64,000 nt of DNA from Nocardioides szechwanensis (GTDB taxonomy: Bacteria > Actinomycetota > Actinomycetes > Propionibacteriales > Nocardioidaceae): the NCBI RefSeq assembly GCF_900103935.1, contig NZ_FNIC01000010.1, positions 1-64,000 of the forward strand. The letters run 5' to 3'. Each line of letters starts with the position of its first letter. The stretch's first letter is position 1. Shown here piece after piece: positions 42,722-53,992 of the stretch. Made by a program: the position numbers and the translations under genes. The notes under the pieces are model-generated. The model saw nothing but the letters and a program-made list of their open reading frames with translations. It searched no databases and was not told the origin of the DNA.

Positions 42722-43693
42722 ATGGCACGACGAACCGGACGGCGTACCACTGCCGTAGCCGCTGCCACCGTGCTCGGGATCGGCCTGGCCGTTCTCTCGG
42801 GATGCGGCGAGGGTGACATCGAGACCGCCGACACCCCCGACGGTGCCGACTGCGGCAAGCTCGACATGGCGGTCAACCCGTGGGTCGGCTACGAGGCCTC
42901 GGCGCACGTCGTCGGCTACGTCGCCGCGAGCCGGCTGGGCTGCGACGTCGAGTACAAGGACGTCAAGGAGGGCGTCGCCTGGCAGGGGATGAGCACCGGC
43001 GAGATCGACGTGATCATCGAGAACTGGGGTCACGAGGCCGAGAAGGCCAAGTACATCGAGGGCGAGGGCACCGCCCAGGAGGCCGGTCCCAACGGCAACA
43101 TCGGGATCATCGGCTGGTACGTCCCGCCGTGGATGGTCGAGGAGTACCCCGACATCCTGGACTGGGAGAACCTCAACGGCTACGCCGACCTGTTCGAGAC
43201 CTCCGAGTCCGGCGGCAAGGGGCAGGTCCTGGACGGCGACCCGTCGTTCGTCACCAACGACGAGGCGCTCGTGGCCAACCTCGACCTCGACTACCAGGTC
43301 GTCTACGCCGGCAGCGAGGCCGCGCTGATCACCGAGTTCCGCAAGGCGGAGGAGAACCGCACCCCGCTGCTCGGCTACTTCTACGACCCGCAGTGGTTCC
43401 TGTCCGAGGTCCCGCTCGCGAAGGTGTCGCTGCCGCCGTACACCGAGGGCTGCGACGCCGTGCCCGAACAGGTCGCCTGCGACTACCCGGAGTACGTCCT
43501 GGACAAGATCGTGGCCACGGACTTCGCGGAGTCCGGCAGCCCGGCCTACGACCTGGTCAAGGCCTTCGAGTGGACCAACGACGACCAGAACCTCGTCGCG
43601 AAGTACATCTCCGAGGACAAGATGGAGCCTGAGGACGCCGCCGCCAAGTGGGTCGAGGACAACCCCGACAAGGTCGACGCCTGGCTCGAGTGA
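42722..43693 (+). CDS. Betaine-type substrate-binding lipoprotein
   Basis: A 323-residue solute receptor anchored by lipobox LSGC. The mature domain matches the OpuAC/ProX family: AVNPWVGYEASAHVV, DVIIENWGHEAEK, and a late aromatic-rich region (YFYDPQWFLSEVPL, EWTNDDQNL) that would form the aromatic cage for a quaternary amine. It starts at ATG 42722 with GAGAGG upstream. The last gene of the importer operon. Its antisense 3' region overlaps the open frame of the decayed symporter at 43.7 kb. Confidence 0.92.
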   Translation: MARRTGRRTTAVAAATVLGIGLAVLSGCGEGDIETADTPDGADCGKLDMAVNPWVGYEASAHVVGYVAASRLGCDVEYKDVKEGVAWQGMSTGEIDVIIENWGHEAEKAKYIEGEGTAQEAGPNGNIGIIGWYVPPWMVEEYPDILDWENLNGYADLFETSESGGKGQVLDGDPSFVTNDEALVANLDLDYQVVYAGSEAALITEFRKAEENRTPLLGYFYDPQWFLSEVPLAKVSLPPYTEGCDAVPEQVACDYPEYVLDKIVATDFAESGSPAYDLVKAFEWTNDDQNLVAKYISEDKMEPEDAAAKWVEDNPDKVDAWLE

Positions 43694-43709
43694 CTGCGCC
43701 GCCCCAGCG

Positions 43710-44442
43710 TCAGCGCAGGGCGTGCTGCGGCTCCGGGTCTCCGGAGCCACCGGGATCCGGGGCGCCTCGTCCTCGTGCAGGTCGCGCCCGCGGGTCTCGG
43801 GCAGGAACGCCGCGAGCGGGCCGTAGACGATCCCGTAGATCACGCCGAGGCCGCCGACGAAGGTGGCGACGACGCCGAGGGTCGACCCGCTCTGCACCAG
43901 CCAGGCCGCCGGGAACGCGAACAGCATCGCGACCACCACGCCGGTGTTGTAGACGCGCTTGCGCCCGAAGGTGTCGCTCAGCCTGCACCTGCTGGAACGC
44001 CGGGGTCTCCATGATGCTCAGCCGGATCCAGGCGCCGATGGCGAGCAGCACGATGCTGACCAGGAAGCAGGCGCGCCAGCCCCAGGCCAGGAAGGCCTCG
44101 TCGGGCAGCTGGCTGGCGATCGCGAACGCACCGGAGGCGAGGGACAGCCCGCCGGGGACGCCGATGTGCGCGAAGCTGCCGAAGAGGCCCCTCCGCTGCG
44201 CGGGGGCGAACTCCACAGCGAGCAGCACGGCGCCGCCGTACTCGCCGCCGACGCCGATGCCCTGGAGCACCCGCAGGACGACGAGCAGGATGGGTGCCCA
44301 GACGCCGATCTCGTCGTACGTCGGCAGCAGTCCGATCGCCGCGGTGCCGACGCCCATGATGACCAGGGTCCAGATCAGCATCGTCTTGCGGCCGATCCGG
44401 TCACCGAAGTGACCGAAGACCAACCCGCCGATGGGTAGCCAT
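43710..44442 (-). pseudogene. Decayed MHS-family metabolite:H+ symporter
   Basis: Fragments of one MHS (MFS) permease lie in two frames. Reading from the start, ATG 44442 (RBS GAGGAG upstream) is followed by only a few codons before sequence continues at PIGGLVFGHFGDRIGRK, the motif A region that normally follows the first two helices, in another frame: the N-terminal helix region is lost. It then runs well to METPAFQQVQA near 43985. There it joins SDTFGRKRVYNTG..., a segment that belongs about 100 residues further on, out of frame, and ends with a C-terminal piece (LPETRGRDLHEDEAPRI). So an N-terminal deletion, an internal deletion and a frameshift have destroyed it. The original stop cannot be fixed exactly. 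It lies next to an intact osmolyte importer. Confidence 0.85.
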
Positions 44443-44544
44443 GGAGGTCTCCTCGAGAGATCGTGACATAACTGGTGTAACCATACTGATTCGATCGGGA
44501 ATGGGAATCCGGGACTGTCCGGAGTCGCTGGTAGACATGCGGGC

Positions 44545-46644
44545 ATGAGCCCCACCGACGTACGCAGCCCGGTCCGCGAGGCGGCCGAGGCGCACCTACG
44601 TGCCCTGGTGGGTCGCGACGACGTGTCGCTGCGCGACGACCAGTGGACCGCGATCGAGGCGCTGGCCGTCGACAAGCGCCGCGCGCTCGTCGTCCAGCGC
44701 ACCGGCTGGGGCAAGTCGGCGGTCTACTTCGTGGCCACGCTGCTGCTGCGCGAGCAGGGGTCCGGGCCGACGGTCATCGTGTCGCCGCTGCTCGCGCTGA
44801 TGCGCAACCAGATCGCCGCCGCCGAGCGGGCCGGCATCCGCGCGGTCACCATCAACTCCACCAACCTCGAGGACTGGGAGTCCACCCACGACGCGATCCG
44901 CGCCGGTGAGGTCGACGTGCTCCTGGTGAGCCCCGAGCGGCTCAACAACCCGGGCTTCCGCGACGAGGTGCTGCCCCGGCTGGCCGCGACCTGCGGGCTG
45001 CTGGTCGTCGACGAGGCGCACTGCATCTCCGACTGGGGCCACGACTTCCGGCCCGACTACCGCCGCATCCGCACCCTCCTCGACGACCTGCCGACCGGCA
45101 TCCCGGTGCTCGCCACGACCGCGACCGCCAACGCGCGGGTGACCTCCGACGTCGGCGAGCAGCTCGGCGACGGCGTGCTCGTGCTGCGCGGGTCGCTCGA
45201 CCGGCAGTCGCTGCGGCTCGGCGTCGTCCACCTCAAGACCGCCCAGCAGCGGCTCGCCTGGCTGGCCGACCACCTGTCCGAGCAGCCCGGCTCCGGCATC
45301 GTCTACTGCCTGACCGTGGCCGCCACCCAGGAGGTCGCCGACTACCTCCGCTCGCGCGGTCACCACGTCGCCGCCTACTCCGGCCAGACCGAGCAGACCG
45401 AGCGGCTCGCGCTCGAGGCCGACCTGATCGCCGGCAAGGTCAAGGCGCTGATCGCGACCAGCGCGCTGGGCATGGGCTTCGACGCGACCCTCGGCTTCGT
45501 GGTCAACCTCGGGGCTCCCTCGTCGCCGGTCGCCTACTACCAGCAGGTCGGCCGTGCCGGCCGTGGCCTGGCCAGCGACCAGGACAGCGCGACCGTGGTG
45601 CTCCTGCCCGCGATCGAGGACCGCGACATCTGGGCCTACTTCGCCTCGCTCGCCTTCCCGCGCGAGGAGCTGGTACGCCGCACGCTCGAGGTGCTGGCCG
45701 AGGAGGGCCGTCCGCTGAGCACCGCGGCGCTCGAGACGCAGGTCGAGCTCAACCGCACCCGGCTCGAGACGATGCTCAAGGTGCTCGACGTCGACGGTGC
45801 CGTACGCCGGGTCCGCGGCGGCTGGGAGTCCACCGGCCAGCCGTGGGCCTACGACGAGGAGCGCTACCGCCGGGTCGCTGAGGCCCGCGAGCGCGAGCAG
45901 CAGGCGATGATCGACTACCTCCGCACCGACAAGTGCCGGATGTGGTTCCTGCGCGACCAGCTCGACGACCCCCAGGCCGAGCCCTGCGGCCGCTGCGACA
46001 ACTGCGGCGGGCTGGCGCTGTCGTCCGACGTCTCCAGCGCGGCCGTCGAGGAGGCCGAGGCGCGGCTGTCGCGGCCGGGCGTCGTGGTCGAGCCGCGCAA
46101 GATGTGGCCCACCGGGCTCGCGTCCATGGGCATCGACCTCAAGGGCAAGATCTCGGCCGGCGCGTCCGAGGGCCGGGCGGTCGCCCGGCTGACCGACCTG
46201 GGCTACGGCCAGGCCCTGCGCGAGCTGTTCCGGCCCGGCACCCCTGACGGTCCGGTGCCGGTGCCGTTGGTCAAGGCGGTGCTCGAGGTGCTCGGCGACT
46301 GGCGCCCCCACGTCGAGGCGATCGCGGTCGTCGAGTCCGCGACCCGCCCGACGCTCACCGAAAACCTGGCCGACGGGCTGTCGCGCTTCCTCAAGGTGCC
46401 GGTGGTGGCGCGCTACGCGATCGTCGACCCCGACGTCGCGCCTGGCCAGGGTGCGATGAACTCCGCGCAGCGGGTCTCCGCGGTGGGCCGGCGCTACTCC
46501 CTGCAGGGCGACGTCCCCGCCGGGCCGGTGCTGCTGGTCGATGACCTCGTCGTCACCGGCTGGACGCTCACCCGCGCCGCCTACGCCCTGCGCCAGGCCG
46601 GCGCGACCGACGTACTCCCGCTGGTGCTGGCGCTGCAGAGCTGA
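44545..46644 (+). CDS. recQ: RecQ-like DNA helicase fused to a phosphoribosyltransferase domain
   Basis: A 699-residue ATP-dependent helicase: Walker A TGWGKSA (54-60), DEAHC (156-160), SAT-like TTATA (191-195), motif VI QVGRAGR (334-340), and a RecQ zinc-binding region (C464, C481, C484, C487). After about residue 500 is an extra domain ending with a PRPP-loop motif, VLLVDDLVVTGWTL (about 662-675), plus GAMNSAQR, as in ComF-like phosphoribosyltransferases. Such RecQ-PRTase fusions occur in Actinobacteria; the role of the transferase half is not known. TAGACA ends seven bases before the ATG, a weak leaderless promoter. Not a classic full-length RecQ with HRDC. Confidence 0.9.
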   Translation: MSPTDVRSPVREAAEAHLRALVGRDDVSLRDDQWTAIEALAVDKRRALVVQRTGWGKSAVYFVATLLLREQGSGPTVIVSPLLALMRNQIAAAERAGIRAVTINSTNLEDWESTHDAIRAGEVDVLLVSPERLNNPGFRDEVLPRLAATCGLLVVDEAHCISDWGHDFRPDYRRIRTLLDDLPTGIPVLATTATANARVTSDVGEQLGDGVLVLRGSLDRQSLRLGVVHLKTAQQRLAWLADHLSEQPGSGIVYCLTVAATQEVADYLRSRGHHVAAYSGQTEQTERLALEADLIAGKVKALIATSALGMGFDATLGFVVNLGAPSSPVAYYQQVGRAGRGLASDQDSATVVLLPAIEDRDIWAYFASLAFPREELVRRTLEVLAEEGRPLSTAALETQVELNRTRLETMLKVLDVDGAVRRVRGGWESTGQPWAYDEERYRRVAEAREREQQAMIDYLRTDKCRMWFLRDQLDDPQAEPCGRCDNCGGLALSSDVSSAAVEEAEARLSRPGVVVEPRKMWPTGLASMGIDLKGKISAGASEGRAVARLTDLGYGQALRELFRPGTPDGPVPVPLVKAVLEVLGDWRPHVEAIAVVESATRPTLTENLADGLSRFLKVPVVARYAIVDPDVAPGQGAMNSAQRVSAVGRRYSLQGDVPAGPVLLVDDLVVTGWTLTRAAYALRQAGATDVLPLVLALQS

Positions 46645-46656
46645 ACCTGGACGCTC

Positions 46657-46674
46657 ACTAGAACACGTTCTAGT
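46657..46674. promoter_or_regulatory. KstR-type operator overlapping the -10 of the next gene
   Basis: ACTAGAACACGTTCTAGT is a perfect 18-base palindrome. It contains TAGAACACGTTCTA, which fits the known KstR operator consensus TNNAACNNGTTNNA at every fixed position. It overlaps the first four bases of TAGTCT (46671-46676), the -10 element placed seven bases before the ATG at 46684. A KstR-like repressor bound here would block this promoter. KstR itself is not in the window, so the regulator is inferred. Confidence 0.75.
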
Positions 46675-46683
46675 CTGGCGCGC

Positions 46684-47727
46684 ATGACCGTACCCTTGCG
46701 CGTGATCCAGTGGACGACCGGCAACATCGGGCAGCGCTCGCTGCACGCGATCCTCAGCCGGCCGGACCTGGAGCTGGTCGGCGTCTTCGCCCACGGTGCG
46801 GAGAAGGTGGGCAAGGACGCGGCCGAGCTGTGCGGCTGGCCCGAGCCGACCGGCGTACTCGCGACCGACGACGTCGACGCGCTGCTGGCCCTCAAGCCCG
46901 ACGCCTGCTGCTACAACCCGTTGTGGCCGAGCATCGACGAGCTGGTCGCGCTGCTGGAGAACGGCGTCAACGTCTGCTCGAGCGCGGCCTGGATCACCGG
47001 GGGCAAGCAGTCACCGGAGGACCTGGCGCGGATCCGGGCGGCCTGTGAGGCGGGGCAGTCGACGATCTTCGGCAGCGGCGCGCACCCGGGCATGACCAAC
47101 CTGGTCGGGATGGCGCTGAGTGGCTCGTGCGAGCGGGTCGACGAGATCCGGATCACCGAGTCGGTCGACTGCTCGACGTACGAGTCGGCCGGCACGCAGA
47201 CGGCGATGGGCTTCTCGCAGGCACCGGACACCCCGGGCCTGGCGGAGTCGGTACGGCGCGAGAGCGAGGTGTTCGCGGAGTCGGCGGCGATGATGGCCGA
47301 CGCGCTCGGCGTGACGCTCGACCGGATGACCTTCGACGTGGAGTTCACGGCCGCGACCGGCGACTCCGACCTCGGCTTCATGACCATCCCGGCCGGCACC
47401 GTCGGCGGCGTCATGGGCTACCACCGCGGCTGGGTCGGCGACAAGAACGTCGTGAGCGTGGGCTTCAACTGGACCATGGGCTCGCACGTCACCCCGCCCA
47501 AGCCGCTCGCGCACGGCCACGTCATCCAGGTCTTCGGCTTGCCCAACATGCGCACGGTCATCCACTGCCTGCCGCCGGCCGACTGGACCGAGGAGGGCTT
47601 CATGGGGCTCGGCATGATCTACACCGCCATGCCGGTCACCAACGCCGTACCCGCCGTGGTCGCCGCCGCCCCCGGCATCAAGACCCTCGCCGACCTCCCC
47701 CCGATCACCGGCCGCTTCGCGGGGTAG
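46684..47727 (+). CDS. DapB-like NAD(P)-dependent dehydrogenase
   Basis: A 347-residue oxidoreductase: N-terminal Rossmann fold (VIQWTTGNIGQRSLHAIL, about 7-24; G-N-I-G in the nucleotide loop), then a C-terminal catalytic domain of the dihydrodipicolinate reductase/2,4-diaminopentanoate dehydrogenase type. Many actinobacterial members of this group lie in sterol or lipid gene clusters and have unknown substrates. The promoter carries a perfect KstR-type palindrome, which points to steroid or cholesterol catabolism; no other sterol genes are in this window. ATG 46684 begins directly at the predicted transcription start. Confidence 0.8.
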   Translation: MTVPLRVIQWTTGNIGQRSLHAILSRPDLELVGVFAHGAEKVGKDAAELCGWPEPTGVLATDDVDALLALKPDACCYNPLWPSIDELVALLENGVNVCSSAAWITGGKQSPEDLARIRAACEAGQSTIFGSGAHPGMTNLVGMALSGSCERVDEIRITESVDCSTYESAGTQTAMGFSQAPDTPGLAESVRRESEVFAESAAMMADALGVTLDRMTFDVEFTAATGDSDLGFMTIPAGTVGGVMGYHRGWVGDKNVVSVGFNWTMGSHVTPPKPLAHGHVIQVFGLPNMRTVIHCLPPADWTEEGFMGLGMIYTAMPVTNAVPAVVAAAPGIKTLADLPPITGRFAG

Positions 47728-47802
47728 TCCCCAACCTGAGGGTCCATGAGAGGGCTCTTACTGGTCTCTGGTGTTAGGGACTATCCCGACGACGGCGAAA
47801 TT

Positions 47803-48291
47803 TCAGGAGAGCTGGGCCTCGATGGCGGAGACCAGGATCGGGTCGTGGGGCTCGACGCCGGGGTTGAAGCGGGCGACGACCGAGCCGTCGGCGGCGAGCA
47901 GGAACTTCTCGAAGTTCCACTGGACGTCGCCGGCCTCCCCCTTCTCGTTGGGGGTCTCGACCAGCTGCTGGTAGATCGGGTGCCGGCCGTCGCCGTTGAC
48001 CTCGACCTTCTCCGACATCGGGAAGCTCACGCCGTACGTCGCGGAGCAGAACTCGGCGATCTCCTCGGCGCTGCCGGGCTCCTGGCCGCCGAACTGGTTG
48101 CACGGCACGCCCACGACGGTGAAGCCGCGCCCGGCGTAGGTCTCCTGGAGCTCCTCCAGGCCGGTGTACTGAGGCGTCAGGCCGCACTTGCTGGCGACGT
48201 TGACGAGGAGGGCGGGTCGACCGCCGGTCAGGTCGGCGAGGGTGCCCAGGGTGCCGTCGAGCTTGGCCAGGGGCGCGTCGAGGATGCTCAT
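47803..48291 (-). CDS. Glutathione peroxidase-family thiol peroxidase (second copy)
   Basis: A 162-residue GPx family member, distinct from the one at 16.7 kb (about half the residues shared by eye). Active-site motifs: NVASKCGLTPQY (catalytic C36 equivalent), GVPCNQFGGQEPG and WNFEKFLL. It reduces hydroperoxides, probably with thioredoxin. AGCCTA on the plus strand at 48298-48303 is a TAGGCT -10 hexamer for the minus strand, six bases from the ATG at 48291, so the transcript is probably leaderless. Confidence 0.9.
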   Translation of the reverse strand: MSILDAPLAKLDGTLGTLADLTGGRPALLVNVASKCGLTPQYTGLEELQETYAGRGFTVVGVPCNQFGGQEPGSAEEIAEFCSATYGVSFPMSEKVEVNGDGRHPIYQQLVETPNEKGEAGDVQWNFEKFLLAADGSVVARFNPGVEPHDPILVSAIEAQLS

Positions 48292-48297
48292 GCCCGA

Positions 48298-48303
48298 AGC
48301 CTA
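48298..48303 (-). promoter_or_regulatory. -10 element (TAGGCT) of the second GPx gene
   Basis: Read on the minus strand, TAGGCT fits TANNNT and ends six bases before the ATG at 48291, indicating a leaderless transcript. Confidence 0.45.
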
Positions 48304-48400
48304 GAACCACCTCCTAGGAGCACGCCGGGAACCCACAGTCGGTGCCGGGCGTTACGGTCAGAGTCCTCCCCTGTCACCACTCGCCCCGACCGCCACCGAG

Positions 48401-51154
<2,754 letters not shown>

Positions 51155-51167
51155 CCGGGAAGCCGTG

Positions 51168-51851
51168 ATGGGCCAGCCCGTCGTACATGCCCGACTGGCC
51201 CCCAGACGCAGCGCCGCCCGCGCGACCAACTGGTGGGGCAAGGCCTGGGTGCGCGCGGTCGAGGAGTCCGCCTACACCGAGACCGACCTGCGCACCGCGC
51301 GCGGCCTCGCCCGCGCCGGCCGGGTCGGCGGCATCACCGTCGACACCGGGAGCTTCGCCGCCAGCGTCGAGGACGACGGCAGGCTGGTGACCGCCTCGGG
51401 CACGGTCCCGGTGCTCGACGACGCCGGCCTGTCCGCCCTGGTCGAGACCGTCGCCGCCGAGTCCGGCCGGGTCGCCGCCCTCCTCGCCGGCGACCTGCCC
51501 CACTCCCTGGTCGAGCACGCCGAGCAGACCGGCGTCGAGCTGCTGCCGTACGGCGCCGAGCTGGGGGCGTCGTGCACGTGCGGCTTCTGGGCCGACCCCT
51601 GCCCGCACGCCCTCGCCGTGCTCTACCAGCTCACCTGGCTCGTCGAGACCGACCCGTTCGTGCTGCTCCACCTGCGCGGCATGCCGCGCGAGCGGCTGCT
51701 CGCCGACCTCCACGCCCGCACGTCGTCCACCGACGAGCCGGCGCCGGCCCGCGCCGACGACGTCGACACCGCGCTCGACGCCGCCGTACGCGCGGCCCGC
51801 ATCCTCGAGCTCGTCGACGACCCGGACCGCCCGATCGACCACCTTTTCTGA
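51168..51851 (+). CDS. SWIM zinc-finger protein, partner of the SNF2 ATPase
   Basis: A 227-residue protein with a SWIM zinc-binding motif, C-T-C-G-x6-C-P-H (about 136-149). The rest is helical (ATNWWGKAWVRAVEESAYTETDLRTA..., a pattern seen in the SWIM-associated N-terminal region). It lies 13 bases after the SNF2 gene. In Actinobacteria the SNF2 and SWIM genes are commonly adjacent, and the SWIM protein probably acts as the DNA- or protein-binding subunit. I choose the ATG at 51168 rather than the GTG one codon earlier. Confidence 0.85.
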   Translation: MGQPVVHARLAPRRSAARATNWWGKAWVRAVEESAYTETDLRTARGLARAGRVGGITVDTGSFAASVEDDGRLVTASGTVPVLDDAGLSALVETVAAESGRVAALLAGDLPHSLVEHAEQTGVELLPYGAELGASCTCGFWADPCPHALAVLYQLTWLVETDPFVLLHLRGMPRERLLADLHARTSSTDEPAPARADDVDTALDAAVRAARILELVDDPDRPIDHLF

Positions 51852-51896
51852 GGAGAAAATGGCACGACACTGTCGGTGGAACCAGGGAGGATCACC

Positions 51897-53249
51897 GTGA
51901 TGATCGCCGCCCTCCTCCGCCACGCGCGCCCGCCGTCACCCCTGGCGGGCCGGCTGGCGGTCCAGTCCCTCCTCTTCGCGCTCGGCGAGGGCACCTTCAT
52001 GACCGGGTCGGCGGTGTTCTTCACCCAGATCGTGGGCCTGTCCGCCGCGCAGGTCGGTCTCGGGCTGACCATCGCCGGCGCCGCCTCCTTCGTGGCCGCC
52101 CTGCCGATGGGCAAGCTGGTCGACCGCTTCGGACCGAAGAAGATGTGGGCCGTCAGCGCCACCGGGCAGGCCGCGATGTTCGCCGTGTGGCCGTTCATCG
52201 ACGACTTCCAGGGCTACGTCCTGATGGCAGTGACCATGGAGGTCATCGGCGCCCTCGGCGGCGCCGCGCACGGTGCCTACACGATCGACGTGCTGGCCGC
52301 CGACGAGCGGGTGCGGTCGCGGGCCTACATGTACTCCGCCCTCAACGTCGGGTTCACGCTCGGCTCCCTGCTCGGCGGCATCGCGCTGGCGTTCCAATCC
52401 AACACCGTCCTGCACGCCCTGCCGTGGTTCACCGCGGCGGTGTTCCTGGTCAACGCCGCCGCGATCACCCGGCTGCCGCGGGCGCCGCACGACGAGCGCA
52501 CCGCCGAGGACCGCAAGGTGAAGATCCCCGGGCCCGGCCCGCTGCGCAACCCGGGCTGGCTGCTCACGGAGTTCTTCGGCGGCGTCTTCTGGACCAACCA
52601 GGTGCTGCTCAACATCGTGATCCCGCTGTGGCTGATCGAGGAGACCGACGCCCCGCGGGTGCTGCTGGCCTTCCTGTTCGGCACCAACACGGTGATGTGC
52701 ATCTTCCTGCCCATGGCCGCGTCCCGCGGCGTCCACGACGTCCCGACCGCGCTCAAGGCGGTCCGGCTGTCGTCCACCTTCTTCGTGGTCTCCTGCCTGA
52801 TCACGCTCGCGACCCACGACACGGTCGGCTGGACCACGATCGCGCTGGTCTGGCTGGGCCACGTCACCGTGACCGGCGCCGAGCTCTACCTCTCCGCCGC
52901 CAGCTGGGCCTTCGAGGCCGAGCTGATGGACCCGCGCCAACGCGGCGCCTACCAGGGGGCCGCCGAGCTCAGCAGCACGCTCGGCCGCGTGTGGGCGCCG
53001 GCCCTCTACACGTTCCTCGCGATGAACTGGGGTGCCGCCGGCTGGCTGGTCATCGCGGGCATCATCGTGCTCGCCACCATCGGCATCCACCCCTCGACCC
53101 GGATGGCCCGACGCTTCATCGAGCAGCACGTCCCTGCCGACGTGCTGGCCGACGCCCGGGCGTCGGCCCCCGACCCCGAGGAGGGGGCCGCCACCGGCCC
53201 GCCCTCACTCATCGACGCCGAGCCTCCGGTCGTCGGGCCGATCCCCTGA
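51897..53249 (+). CDS. MFS transporter
   Basis: A 450-residue permease with about twelve helices. It begins with a GGGAGG-preceded GTG (51897) or ATG (51900). MFS features: FALGEGTFMTGSAVFFTQIVGLS (helix 1), GKLVDRFGPKKMW (motif A), and the GTNTVMCIFLPMAASRGVHDV interdomain loop. Substrate unknown. It follows the SWIM gene by 45 bases but has its own ribosome site and is probably separate. It converges on the peptidoglycan-binding gene 8 bases after its stop. Confidence 0.85.
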   Translation: MMIAALLRHARPPSPLAGRLAVQSLLFALGEGTFMTGSAVFFTQIVGLSAAQVGLGLTIAGAASFVAALPMGKLVDRFGPKKMWAVSATGQAAMFAVWPFIDDFQGYVLMAVTMEVIGALGGAAHGAYTIDVLAADERVRSRAYMYSALNVGFTLGSLLGGIALAFQSNTVLHALPWFTAAVFLVNAAAITRLPRAPHDERTAEDRKVKIPGPGPLRNPGWLLTEFFGGVFWTNQVLLNIVIPLWLIEETDAPRVLLAFLFGTNTVMCIFLPMAASRGVHDVPTALKAVRLSSTFFVVSCLITLATHDTVGWTTIALVWLGHVTVTGAELYLSAASWAFEAELMDPRQRGAYQGAAELSSTLGRVWAPALYTFLAMNWGAAGWLVIAGIIVLATIGIHPSTRMARRFIEQHVPADVLADARASAPDPEEGAATGPPSLIDAEPPVVGPIP

Positions 53250-53256
53250 CCTCGTC

Positions 53257-53976
53257 CTACAGCTTCTCGCAGAGCCGCACGGTGATCGCCGCCCACGTCT
53301 TGGAGTCCACGATCCCCGTACTCGGGTTGATGTCCGCGACCTCCTCCTGGAACTCCCGGACCCGCCGCTCGGTCTTCTCGTCGAAGATCCCGGTGACGTC
53401 GCCTGCGCGGAAGCCGCCCTCTCGCCCGGACGCGGTGTCGAGGTCGATGAGCGCGTTCTGCAGCGCCCGCACCCAGATCGCCAGCTCCGGAGTGGTCTCG
53501 TCACTGGGTTCGAGCACCGGCAGGTCGCTGTTGGGGAGCTCGCACACGCACTGCACGTAGGAGTCGGTTCCCTCGATCAGCAGCGCGACGTCGTCGAGCT
53601 TGGCCGTCATCCGCTTGGCGCACGGCTCGGCCGGGCTGTCGTAGGGACCGCTGTAGGCGACGTACGCCGGGTCGTCGGCGTTCTTCCGTGCCCAGTGGGT
53701 GTCGCACGACGACGCGGTGCTCAGGTAGCGCACGTCCTCGTCGGGATGGTTGATCACGGTGTAGCGGATCGCCGCCGCCGTGTCGCCGTAGCCGAGCACG
53801 TAGACGGCCTGTCCGGTGCAGTCCAGGTTCTCGAACGGGATCTTCACGTCGAGCGGGTCCTGGGTGGTGGCGGGACCCCCGGGCTCGTCGTCGACGACGA
53901 CGGCGGTCGTGACGCCGGCGGTGGCGCCGAGGAGCGCCGCCACCAGCGGCAGCCACAGTCCCCGTCCGACGCGCAT
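53257..53976 (-). CDS. Exported protein with C-terminal peptidoglycan-binding-like domain
   Basis: A 239-residue protein with an N-terminal membrane helix (about 8-28) and an extracytoplasmic domain with paired cysteines (C53, C91, C121, C145, C147 region). The C-terminal 70 residues resemble a peptidoglycan-binding fold (VRALQNALIDLD ... GIFDEKTERRVREFQEEV ... GIVDSKTWAAI). Overall architecture, a single anchor plus a wall-binding domain, suggests an envelope protein. AGCCTA on the plus strand at 53983-53988 gives a TAGGCT hexamer six bases from the ATG at 53976, so it is another leaderless candidate. Confidence 0.75.
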   Translation of the reverse strand: MRVGRGLWLPLVAALLGATAGVTTAVVVDDEPGGPATTQDPLDVKIPFENLDCTGQAVYVLGYGDTAAAIRYTVINHPDEDVRYLSTASSCDTHWARKNADDPAYVAYSGPYDSPAEPCAKRMTAKLDDVALLIEGTDSYVQCVCELPNSDLPVLEPSDETTPELAIWVRALQNALIDLDTASGREGGFRAGDVTGIFDEKTERRVREFQEEVADINPSTGIVDSKTWAAITVRLCEKL

Positions 53977-53982
53977 CCCTCC

Positions 53983-53988
53983 AGCCTA
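53983..53988 (-). promoter_or_regulatory. -10 element (TAGGCT) of the peptidoglycan-binding-like gene
   Basis: On the minus strand TAGGCT ends six bases before the ATG at 53976, as in the other leaderless candidates. Confidence 0.45.
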
Positions 53989-53992
53989 GGTC

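Noticed and set aside
47728..47802. A small RNA or terminator between the dehydrogenase and the second GPx gene
   Set aside because: I can find only a four-pair stem (GGGA-CTA-TCCC) there, which is too weak to call. I see nothing else in these 75 bases.
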